Source: Legionella sp.
GTDB taxonomy: Bacteria > Pseudomonadota > Gammaproteobacteria > Legionellales > Legionellaceae
Reading direction: 5' to 3'
NCBI GenBank assembly: GCA_002863045.1
Contig: PKDH01000040.1
Span: forward strand, 1-42,960
DNA: 42,960 nt
Both the position numbers and the translations under genes were made by a program. The notes below the pieces were generated by a model that saw nothing but the letters and a program-made list of their open reading frames with translations, searched no databases and had not been told where the DNA came from. Below, piece by piece: positions 36,177 through 42,960 of the stretch (positions are counted from its first letter, which is position 1; each line of letters opens with the position of its first letter).

Positions 36177-37261
36177 AAAAATCACTTGAAGAAAAATTAC
36201 AACAATTACTCGAGCGTTTTCATGAAATTAATCGTTTATTATCAGAATCCTCAGTCATTCAAAATCAAACTGAATTCAAAAATTTATCCAAAGAATACGC
36301 GCAACTTGAGCCTATCTCGCGCTGCTTCGAACAATTAAGTGATACCACTCAAGCCATACAAGAATTGCAACTTATCCTTGATGAAGAAGATAGCGAGCTT
36401 GCGCATATTGCTGAAGAAGAAATCAAAGAGTTACATCATCAACATCAGGCTCTAGAAGAACAATTACAACATCATCTATTACCCAAAGACCCAGATGATG
36501 ACCGTAACATTTATCTTGAAATACGGGCAGGTACAGGTGGTGATGAGGCAGCAATTTTCGCAGGTGATTTATTTCGTATGTACACGCGCTTCGCCGAAGA
36601 ACAACGCTGGCAAATAGAACCTATTAGCATTAGCCACGGCGAACATGGTGGCTTTAAAGAAATTGTGGTGCGTATTTTAGGCCAGGCTGTATATTCTCAT
36701 TTAAAATTTGAATCAGGCGTGCATCGAGTTCAACGTGTACCTGAAACAGAATCACAAGGTCGTGTACATACTTCAGCCTGCACAGTAGCCATTTTACCTG
36801 AAGTAGATGAAGTCAATGATATTCAAATCAATGCGGATGAACTACGCATTGATACTTATCGGGCTTCAGGCGCTGGTGGGCAGCATGTTAATAAAACCGA
36901 TTCGGCCATTAGAATTACCCACCTACCAACAGGCACAGTAGTTGAATGCCAAGATGAACGCTCTCAGCATAAAAATCGGGCCAAAGCCCTTAGTTTATTA
37001 AAAACGCGTTTGCTAAATGCCGAGCAAACCAAACAACGCCAAACCCAAGCCCAAACGCGTAAATTACAAGTTGGCACAGGCGATAGGTCCGAGCGCATTA
37101 GAACTTATAATTTCCCGCAAGGTCGTTTAACCGATCACCGCATCAACTTAACACTTTATCAATTAAAAGACATCATTGAAGGTGCTTTGACACCTGTGGT
37201 TGATGCCCTTAATCGAGAGTATTATGCTGAATTATTAGCAGAACTTAGCCGCCATGACTGA
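36173..37261 (+). CDS. prfA: Peptide chain release factor 1
   Basis: 362 aa. It reads UAA and UAG stop codons. GGQ at 235-237 in [14 protein letters not shown] triggers peptide release; the codon-recognition region reads [14 protein letters not shown]. Overlaps hemA by 4 nt and prmC by 8 nt. PrmC, encoded next, methylates the GGQ glutamine. Confidence 0.98.
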   Translation: MKKSLEEKLQQLLERFHEINRLLSESSVIQNQTEFKNLSKEYAQLEPISRCFEQLSDTTQAIQELQLILDEEDSELAHIAEEEIKELHHQHQALEEQLQHHLLPKDPDDDRNIYLEIRAGTGGDEAAIFAGDLFRMYTRFAEEQRWQIEPISISHGEHGGFKEIVVRILGQAVYSHLKFESGVHRVQRVPETESQGRVHTSACTVAILPEVDEVNDIQINADELRIDTYRASGAGGQHVNKTDSAIRITHLPTGTVVECQDERSQHKNRAKALSLLKTRLLNAEQTKQRQTQAQTRKLQVGTGDRSERIRTYNFPQGRLTDHRINLTLYQLKDIIEGALTPVVDALNREYYAELLAELSRHD

Positions 37262-38099
37262 TATTAAACGGGCATTGAGCCTCGCCACTAATCAATTACA
37301 ACCCTTTAGTGATACGGCAAGATTAGATGCGGAAATATTACTCGCACATGCTTTAGAAAAACCACGCATTTATTTATATGCGCACAGTGAAATTCTACTC
37401 ACCTCTGAACAACTGGCTTATTTTCAAACCATGGTGGCGCAGCGCTCTTTGGGCAAACCGGTGGCTTATATTATTGGCACACGTGAATTTTGGTCATTAC
37501 CGCTTAAAGTATGTGAAGAAACTCTTATCCCGCGCCCTGAAACTGAGTTATTAGTAGAAATGACACTTGAATTGCTAGAAACACACAAGCACGCTTGTGT
37601 GTTAGATTTAGGTACTGGCAGCGGTGCCATTGCTTTAGCTCTGGCAAAAGAACATCCCAATTGGCAAATCATAGCGTGTGATTGCAGTTTAAGCGCACTT
37701 AAAACGGCGCAAACCAATGCTCATCGTTTAAATTTAACCAATTTGACTTTTCATCATTCTGATTGGTTTACCAATATTGCCTCAAGCCTGTCTTTCGATG
37801 CCATCGTCTCTAACCCGCCCTATATTGCCGCAAACGACCCACATTTAACGATGGGTGATGTACGTTTTGAACCTTTGCTTGCCCTAGTAAGCGGACATTC
37901 AGGCTTTAGCGCCCTAGAGCATATCATTCAGTCCAGCTATGAGCGCTTAAAACCACAAGGTATTTTACTGTTAGAACATGGTTATGAGCAAAAAGAGGCT
38001 GTTTTAAAATGTTTAGCAGATAACCACTATCAACAATTGCAATCTTGGCAAGATTTGCAAGGACATTATCGTGTGAGTGGTGGCCGAAGAATGTGTTGA
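37254..38099 (+). CDS. prmC: Release factor glutamine methyltransferase
   Basis: 281 aa. N-terminal helical domain, then a SAM-dependent methyltransferase: [16 protein letters not shown] and the catalytic NPPY at about 187-190 ([11 protein letters not shown]). RPETELLVE precedes. It N5-methylates the GGQ glutamine of RF1 and RF2. Its last codons carry the -35 of the dksA promoter. Confidence 0.97.
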   Translation: MTDIKRALSLATNQLQPFSDTARLDAEILLAHALEKPRIYLYAHSEILLTSEQLAYFQTMVAQRSLGKPVAYIIGTREFWSLPLKVCEETLIPRPETELLVEMTLELLETHKHACVLDLGTGSGAIALALAKEHPNWQIIACDCSLSALKTAQTNAHRLNLTNLTFHHSDWFTNIASSLSFDAIVSNPPYIAANDPHLTMGDVRFEPLLALVSGHSGFSALEHIIQSSYERLKPQGILLLEHGYEQKEAVLKCLADNHYQQLQSWQDLQGHYRVSGGRRMC

Positions 38100-38124
38100 T
38101 TCAAGAATTAATATTTGGTATACG
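38096..38124 (+). promoter_or_regulatory. Predicted promoter of dksA
   Basis: TTGATT (38096-38101), 17 bp, TATACG (38119-38124); the -35 overlaps the prmC stop. The leader of about 95 nt before the GTG start is long enough for regulation, but no known riboswitch was recognised. Confidence 0.4.
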
Positions 38125-38224
38125 TATCGGTTTTCATACGCGGCCTTTTGTTGGTAGGGAGACACAAACCAAAGGTTGGCGATGACTTCTTAAATCTATT
38201 GACCTAAACAAGGATAAATCTATT

Positions 38225-38656
38225 GTGAAACCTGAAACCGTCAAAAAAGCAGGTATTGCGCCTTACCAAGAACAAGTTAATGAAGAATACATGAATAAAG
38301 ACCAACTTGATCATATTGAAAAAATATTACTAGCTTGGAAGCAATCATTAATGGAAGAAGTTGATAGAACTGTTTTGCATATGAAAGATGAAGCAGCTAA
38401 TTTTCCAGACCCCTCAGACAGAGCCAGCCAAGAAGAAGAATTTAGCCTTGAGCTACGGACTCGAGACCGAGAACGTAAACTTATCAAAAAAATTGAAGAT
38501 GCTTTAGAGCGCCTTCGTGAAGATGATTTTGGTTATTGTGAAGCGTGTGGCATTGAAATTGGTCTTAAAAGATTAGAAGCACGCCCAACGGCAACACTTT
38601 GTATCGATTGTAAGACATTGGCCGAAATTAAAGAGCGTCAAAATCAGGGTAATTAA
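38225..38656 (+). CDS. dksA: RNA polymerase-binding transcription factor DksA
   Basis: 143 aa from a GTG at 38225 with AAGGAT 9 nt upstream; the stretch [15 protein letters not shown] aligns with E. coli DksA, supporting this start over a later ATG. A coiled coil with the tip motif [13 protein letters not shown] reaches into the polymerase secondary channel; a four-Cys zinc finger (CEACG, CIDC) follows. Works with ppGpp in the stringent response, which in intracellular Legionellales also governs growth-phase switching (known for Legionella). Confidence 0.97.
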   Translation: MKPETVKKAGIAPYQEQVNEEYMNKDQLDHIEKILLAWKQSLMEEVDRTVLHMKDEAANFPDPSDRASQEEEFSLELRTRDRERKLIKKIEDALERLREDDFGYCEACGIEIGLKRLEARPTATLCIDCKTLAEIKERQNQGN

Positions 38657-38666
38657 CTTCTCCGAA

Positions 38667-38702
38667 CAAAACATCATAAGCTTTATTGCTCATGATGTTT
38701 TG
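38667..38702. terminator. Probable bidirectional terminator between dksA and waaA
   Basis: CAAAACATCAT (38667-38677) and ATGATGTTTTG (38692-38702) form a perfect 11-bp stem with a 14-nt loop. It lies just after dksA and overlaps the waaA stop. T runs are present on both sides but short. Confidence 0.5.
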
Positions 38703-39948
38703 CTTTTAGTACACCATCAATCAAGGTGATATATTCACTCACTACGCCTTGGTAGCGTTTAAAAACAAGATAGGCGTTAGCAACCAACGTATCATGCGTT
38801 TGTTGATGCTGCAGATGTGTTAATACTTCTGTTAGTTCTTCGGCAGTGCTTATCTGTTTTATTGCTGATTTTTGTTTTAGCTCATCACAAATAGTTTGAA
38901 AATTAAAAGTATACGGTCCAACTATCACAGGTATATTTAATGCGATAGGTTCTAGCACATTTTGCGCCCCTCTGGGTACTAAGCTGCCACCAACAAAAGC
39001 ATAATCACTGATAGCATAAAAATTTAGTAACTCGCCATAGGAGTTAATAATCACTACTTCTGTTTCAGCGTTAATGGTTGATTTAAGGCTTGTTAAGCCT
39101 ACCTTAAGATGCTTATGCTTCACCATTTCATAAACTATTTGGAAACGCTCGGCATGGCGTGGCGCTATCAAGATAATTAACTCAGGTAGTATTTTCTTCA
39201 ACTTTTGCCACTGCGCTAAAATAAGTGCTTCTTCATTATCATGTGTGCTAGCTAGAATAAATACCGGTCGCGTTACCCCCCATTGGTGTTTTAATGCTTG
39301 ATAAGCTTTATCGCAAGAAGGCTGCATTAAATCAAACTTAATATTGGGTTTAACAAATACATTTGATTGGTTAGCACCTAGAGCAATAAAACGCTTAGCA
39401 TCGGCCGCTCCTTGCGCATAGATACCATCAAATTGCCGTACAATAGTGTGCATCCATCTTTTTATTTTTTTATAACGGTTAAATGATTGCATGGATAAGC
39501 GCGCATTGATTAAAAAAAGTGTGCGATTGGCGCGTTTGGCATGGATGATTAAGTTAGGCCACAACTCGGTTTCAACAATGATACCCAAACGAAAACGATG
39601 TAACTTAAAAAAACGTTTGGTCACATCCGGTAAATCATAAGGCAAATAGCGATGTGTCAGCGATGCTTTGAATTGGTTTTGTATTTTTTCGGCCCCTGAT
39701 GGGGTTATTGTGGTTACTAAGATTTGATAGTGCTGATCCAATAATTGTTGAATTAACGGTATGGCTGCCATAGCTTCGCCTAAAGACACCACATGAAACC
39801 AAATATCATAGGTTTTAACTGTGCGCGAAAGACACAAGCGCTCGCCTAAGCGTTCGCGGTAACTTGGGCAAGCACGCCCTTTCCACCAAAGGCGTATAAA
39901 AAATAAAGGGGTAAGCAAGTACATGATAAAAGAATAAATCAACCGCAT
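38683..39948 (-). CDS. waaA: 3-deoxy-D-manno-octulosonic acid (Kdo) transferase
   Basis: 421 aa from the ATG at 39948, beginning MRLIYSFIMYLLTPLFF, the N-terminal membrane anchor of the family; the frame is open to 40008 but that part is not family-like. GT-B fold: HVVSLGEAMAAIPLI contains the catalytic Glu of the SxGE motif, WPNLI, NARLS, and the C-terminal donor site FVGGSLVPRGAQNVLEP. It transfers Kdo from CMP-Kdo to lipid A precursor at the inner membrane. Confidence 0.96.
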   Translation of the reverse strand: MRLIYSFIMYLLTPLFFIRLWWKGRACPSYRERLGERLCLSRTVKTYDIWFHVVSLGEAMAAIPLIQQLLDQHYQILVTTITPSGAEKIQNQFKASLTHRYLPYDLPDVTKRFFKLHRFRLGIIVETELWPNLIIHAKRANRTLFLINARLSMQSFNRYKKIKRWMHTIVRQFDGIYAQGAADAKRFIALGANQSNVFVKPNIKFDLMQPSCDKAYQALKHQWGVTRPVFILASTHDNEEALILAQWQKLKKILPELIILIAPRHAERFQIVYEMVKHKHLKVGLTSLKSTINAETEVVIINSYGELLNFYAISDYAFVGGSLVPRGAQNVLEPIALNIPVIVGPYTFNFQTICDELKQKSAIKQISTAEELTEVLTHLQHQQTHDTLVANAYLVFKRYQGVVSEYITLIDGVLKAKHHEQ

Positions 39949-40088
39949 TTTATTTACTGTTAGAACAGAACAAGTAAAATAGTATACAAATTTACAAACC
40001 ACCGCCACAATGTTTTATACCATGCCCCCTCACTTCACCTCATCCTCCTTCTCATATCACTCGAGTGAGCTTAACCTAAGGAATTACC

Positions 40089-40928
40089 ATGAAATGGCGT
40101 AATTTTTTTACCAACAATACGTGGTGGGGTAAATTTTTAGGCGCGTGCTTTGGTTATCTGATTGCAGGCTCAGCGGGGGCTTTGTTAGGTTTATTAATAG
40201 GCAATCTTTTTGACCGCGGTTTGATGACCCATTTTAATGTCGCACACCCCTCTTACCACGATGAAGTAAACCAAAAAATACAGGCAATTTTTCTAGAAAC
40301 AACTTTCACCATCATGGGGCATATGGCCAAAATGGATGGTCGTGTTTCGGAAGCCGAAATTGCCATGGCCCGCCATATCATGCAAGAAATGCGCTTAACA
40401 ACCACGCAAAAAAAGAAAGCCAAACAGTTTTTTAATTTAGGTAAAACACTTTATAATCCGCAAACTCAGCTGATGTTGTTTTATCAAACTTGTCGTTATA
40501 ACTCGGCATTGGTCAAACTATTTTTAGATATACAATACCGCTTTGCTCAAGTTGATACCCTAACACCGTCAAAAATTAATCTATTAAATCACCTATTTAG
40601 ACAAATGGGTTACGCGCCTATATATGAGCAACAACGTTATCAACGTGATAACACTCGACAATCTTATCAAGAATCAGCTTATCAACAACACACCACCTCA
40701 CCTAACACCTCACCTTCCTTAACCGATGCGTGTCGCATCCTTAATATAACGCCTGAAGCCAGTATGCGTGAAATTAAACAAGCTTACCGTCGCTTAATTA
40801 GCCAGCATCACCCTGATAAGCTTGTCGCTCGCAAAGCACCTCAGCACGAAATTAAAGCTGCTAACGAAAAAACTCAACAAATCACCAAAGCTTACGATAA
40901 AATTTGCCAATACAAATTAGGCAAATAA
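40089..40928 (+). CDS. djlA: Membrane-anchored J-domain co-chaperone DjlA
   Basis: 279 aa with AAGGAATTACC before the ATG. A Gly-rich TM segment (about 13-45: FGYLIAGSAGALLGLLIGNL), a TerB-like helical domain (about 70-185: MAKMDGRVSEAEIAMARHIM) and a C-terminal J domain (about 210-279) with HPD in ISQHHPDKL. It stimulates DnaK at the inner membrane. Order and motifs match DjlA of Coxiella, Legionella and E. coli. Diverges from waaA. Confidence 0.94.
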   Translation: MKWRNFFTNNTWWGKFLGACFGYLIAGSAGALLGLLIGNLFDRGLMTHFNVAHPSYHDEVNQKIQAIFLETTFTIMGHMAKMDGRVSEAEIAMARHIMQEMRLTTTQKKKAKQFFNLGKTLYNPQTQLMLFYQTCRYNSALVKLFLDIQYRFAQVDTLTPSKINLLNHLFRQMGYAPIYEQQRYQRDNTRQSYQESAYQQHTTSPNTSPSLTDACRILNITPEASMREIKQAYRRLISQHHPDKLVARKAPQHEIKAANEKTQQITKAYDKICQYKLGK

Positions 40929-40953
40929 ATAGATAGCATTAGTTAATAACAAA

Positions 40954-41886
40954 CTATTCTTCTATAAAATTGATTTGCTCATCGGTTAATCTTTGTTTAA
41001 TCTCTTCGGCCACAATTTGGTGAGCTGTAGTGGTTGGATGGACTGGATCAAAATATAAAAAACCATCACATGCGTGATAATCAGTGTTTGGCATATGCTC
41101 AAGCACTTTAAGCATGGACTGAGGCCTCATCGATTGAGATTCCACACTGCCATAACAAGTATCAAGCACATTGGTTAAACCATATTGTTTAGGAAAGTGA
41201 AAAATTCTATCAAAGTCACTGTATACATCGAAGTAAATCCAATCCATATCAGCATGGCTTTGCTTTAATTGTAAAACCATGTTTTCTATGGCTAAATTAT
41301 GCTTTTGCGACATTTGTGTTAGTTCATTTTCAATTTCGTATTCGCGTGCAACAGGTGTTTTACCCAAATCAGGTAACCCTAATACCAAAATATGCTTAGC
41401 ACCTCTATCCACCAAACGCTCTAAACTTTTTTTAATACTACCCACAATACCATCAACCGCTTCATCGATATCTTCAGGCATGGTGAAATAGTTATTAGCA
41501 CCTATCCAAACCACAAATAAACTATTAGGGTCAGCTTTATCATGATGCGCTAAAAAATAGGTATTAATTTCGTTATTTAAAGTAAATAATGCGTCTTCAC
41601 TATCATCATTATCAGCATCAACGGCCGCCCCACCAAAGGCATAATTCGCTAGATGTGCTTCAGGGTGCTTGGGGAAATATAACGCGCTTAAGCGCTCCAC
41701 CCATATCGGGCCATTAGAAAATCGACCTTCATAATAAGGCGGTGATGATGGCATTTTTTGATGCGTGTAACTATATAAGTTGCCTGTATCTGAAAGGCTA
41801 TCGCCAAACACCACAATATTTTCTAGAGAGGAAGCCAGAGTCACACTAGAACAAATCAGCATGACCCAGGTAAAGAATGCTTTCAT
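40954..41886 (-). CDS. Secreted GDSL (SGNH) esterase / lysophospholipase-like
   Basis: 310 aa with AAGGC before the ATG. Signal peptide (MKAFFTWVMLICSSVTLASS), then the SGNH blocks in order: block I VVFGDSLSDTGN with Ser30, block II Gly in NYAFGGAAVD, block III WIGANNYF with the oxyanion Asn, block V DPVHPTTTAHQ with the Asp-x-x-His pair near the C-terminus. SPPYYEGRFSNGPIWVE is typical of the PlaA/thermolabile-hemolysin branch, so phospholipase A, lysophospholipase or acyltransferase activity is plausible; the exact substrate is not visible. Legionella PlaA/PlaC/PlaD are secreted virulence-related members. Own strong promoter upstream. Confidence 0.88.
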   Translation of the reverse strand: MKAFFTWVMLICSSVTLASSLENIVVFGDSLSDTGNLYSYTHQKMPSSPPYYEGRFSNGPIWVERLSALYFPKHPEAHLANYAFGGAAVDADNDDSEDALFTLNNEINTYFLAHHDKADPNSLFVVWIGANNYFTMPEDIDEAVDGIVGSIKKSLERLVDRGAKHILVLGLPDLGKTPVAREYEIENELTQMSQKHNLAIENMVLQLKQSHADMDWIYFDVYSDFDRIFHFPKQYGLTNVLDTCYGSVESQSMRPQSMLKVLEHMPNTDYHACDGFLYFDPVHPTTTAHQIVAEEIKQRLTDEQINFIEE

Positions 41887-41896
41887 AAGCTGCCTT

Positions 41897-42017
41897 AATT
41901 AATTGGTTAAAAAAAGTTTAATTATAGTCTAATTATTTTTAGCTTATCAATTTATTATTTTTTATGCTTTTTGCTTAACATAAAAACGAATCAAACATTT
42001 TATTTAACCAATTAATT
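41897..42017. repeat. Perfect 15-bp inverted repeat flanking the GDSL promoter
   Basis: AATTAATTGGTTAAA (41897-41911) and TTTAACCAATTAATT (42003-42017) are exact reverse complements 91 bp apart. They enclose the GDSL promoter in the gap between the helicase stop and the esterase start. Could be paired regulatory sites or chance in AT-rich DNA. Confidence 0.5.
41921..41950 (-). promoter_or_regulatory. Predicted promoter of the GDSL esterase
   Basis: On the minus strand TTGATA (41950-41945), 18 bp, perfect TATAAT (41926-41921), about 35-40 nt before the ATG. Confidence 0.6.
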
Positions 42018-42032
42018 TTTGAGCTTATTTAT

Positions 42033-42960
42033 TTAAGCGTTTTCAGCTGCTCGCATAGGCGTGACTTTAAGTTGGCGACTACAAACCCAAGCTTTGGCCA
42101 TGCCTTCAACAGCTTCTTTACTCATATTTTTAGGTAAAAAAACCGTTGAATAATTATCGTGTATTTTTAAACCGGTAATGTGACGACTTGGTAATCCTGC
42201 TTCATTGGCGATGGCACCCACAATATTGCCAGGCTTAACTCCATGCACGCGTCCTACATCTAAACGAAATAATTCACGCGAATCATCAAATTGCCCTCTT
42301 TCACCTCTTTCACCTCTAAAGCCATCTGGTGATTTGAAGTTGGTGCGTTTTGGCCCGCGGTTGCGATCATTGTCACGACTACCAAAGCTACCTGATGATC
42401 TAGAGGATGACATCGGTGCCTTGGGTGCCTTAACTGCTGGTAAATTTTGTTGCCATGGCTTGTCTTTATGTATCAATAAAGCTAGCGCCGCTGCAATATC
42501 TTTTAAAGCAATATCAGGGTATTGTTCGGTAAAGCTTTGAATAATGTGTTGATATGAGGCAATATGTTCATGCTCTAAACGCGAATGCACGTTATCCATA
42601 AAACGCTGTTTTTTTACACGCTGAATATCGGCATCACTTGGCGGATTCATTTTCTCAATACGCTGCTTGGTGTGGCGCTCAATGGTATTTAAAATACGTG
42701 ATTCACGAGGTGTGATAAATAAAATGGTGCTACCTGCGCGCCCGGCGCGTCCTGTGCGCCCAATACGATGCACGTAAGTTTCACAATCGTGGGGTACATC
42801 ATAATTAATGACATGGGTCACACGTTCTACATCTAAACCACGGGCAGCCACATCCGTTGCTACCAAAATATCAATACTACCTTGGCGAAATTGCGCCACA
42901 ATTTTTTCTCGTAGTGATTGAGTAATATCACCATGAATGGCCACCGCCCGATACCCTTGA
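42033..42960 (-). CDS. deaD: DEAD-box RNA helicase DeaD/CsdA, C-terminal part (5' end outside window)
   Basis: The frame runs off the right edge; 309 codons including the stop are visible. Present: the end of RecA-like domain 2 ([27 protein letters not shown], the arginine-finger motif [15 protein letters not shown]), a helical dimerisation region, a Gly/Arg/Ser-rich linker ([10 protein letters not shown]), and a DbpA-type RNA-binding domain ([20 protein letters not shown]). This order is that of CsdA/DeaD, a cold-shock and ribosome-assembly helicase. A GTG within the frame near 42944 is not the real start because the preceding residues (GYRA) continue the helicase fold. Confidence 0.93.
   Translation of the reverse strand, partial: QGYRAVAIHGDITQSLREKIVAQFRQGSIDILVATDVAARGLDVERVTHVINYDVPHDCETYVHRIGRTGRAGRAGSTILFITPRESRILNTIERHTKQRIEKMNPPSDADIQRVKKQRFMDNVHSRLEHEHIASYQHIIQSFTEQYPDIALKDIAAALALLIHKDKPWQQNLPAVKAPKAPMSSSRSSGSFGSRDNDRNRGPKRTNFKSPDGFRGERGERGQFDDSRELFRLDVGRVHGVKPGNIVGAIANEAGLPSRHITGLKIHDNYSTVFLPKNMSKEAVEGMAKAWVCSRQLKVTPMRAAENA

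Overview
The window is a compact, AT-rich stretch of a gammaproteobacterial chromosome. Three things point to the Legionellales (Coxiella/Legionella relatives, many of them intracellular): the codon use, the housekeeping gene neighbourhoods (grpE-dnaK-dnaJ-carA, hemA-prfA-prmC-dksA, hflK-hflC-yjeT-purA, uppS-cdsA-bamA-skp-fabZ-lpxA-serS), and the accessory genes (a eukaryote-type sterol reductase, a secreted GDSL lysophospholipase-like enzyme, a secreted adenosine deaminase-like enzyme, a large helical-repeat protein). The placement is inferred from gene content; no 16S rRNA gene is in the window.

Left edge, 1-3987: accessory region. A leftward pair encodes a 56-residue peptide with a textbook double-glycine leader, followed after 12 nt by an ATP-grasp ligase of the graspetide (microviridin/MvdD) maturase type, cut by the window edge. 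Diverging from it is a HTH/S24-like repressor whose nucleophilic Ser is a Thr. The 106-bp gap between them holds two TGAAT-N5-ATTCA palindromes, 51 bp apart, placed over both predicted promoters. This looks like a small regulated RiPP cluster. An MMPL/RND exporter follows the regulator.

3992-6680: a leftward set encodes a 10-cysteine exported protein, an outer-membrane beta-barrel and a 7-dehydrocholesterol reductase homologue. The last two are 3 nt apart. A 70-aa hypothetical protein with its own terminator lies upstream.

6708-14012: leftward envelope and translation genes uppS-cdsA / bamA-skp-fabZ-lpxA-serS. The dxr, rseP and lpxD genes that usually sit in this cluster are not here.

14133-22382: rightward gpmI-envC, a polytopic membrane protein overlapping or adjoining a secreted adenosine deaminase-like enzyme, and an unrecognised 958-aa protein with about eight ankyrin-like repeats, its own promoter and its own terminator.

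22409-26779: leftward trmB, hflK-hflC, DUF2065 (yjeT), purA, with a strong terminator inside the operon between hflC and yjeT. 26943-27353: rpmB-rpmG, rightward.

27410-34716: leftward grpE-dnaK-dnaJ-carA-metK-araC-type regulator. grpE and dnaK each have a near-consensus heat-shock sigma-32 promoter, a hairpin terminator separates dnaK from dnaJ, and carA is followed by metK instead of carB.

34914-42960: rightward hemA-prfA-prmC-dksA, leftward waaA, rightward djlA, leftward GDSL esterase and the 3' part of a DeaD/CsdA RNA helicase cut by the right edge. No rRNA, tRNA, insertion sequence or CRISPR array was seen, and no gene-free stretch exceeds 300 bp.
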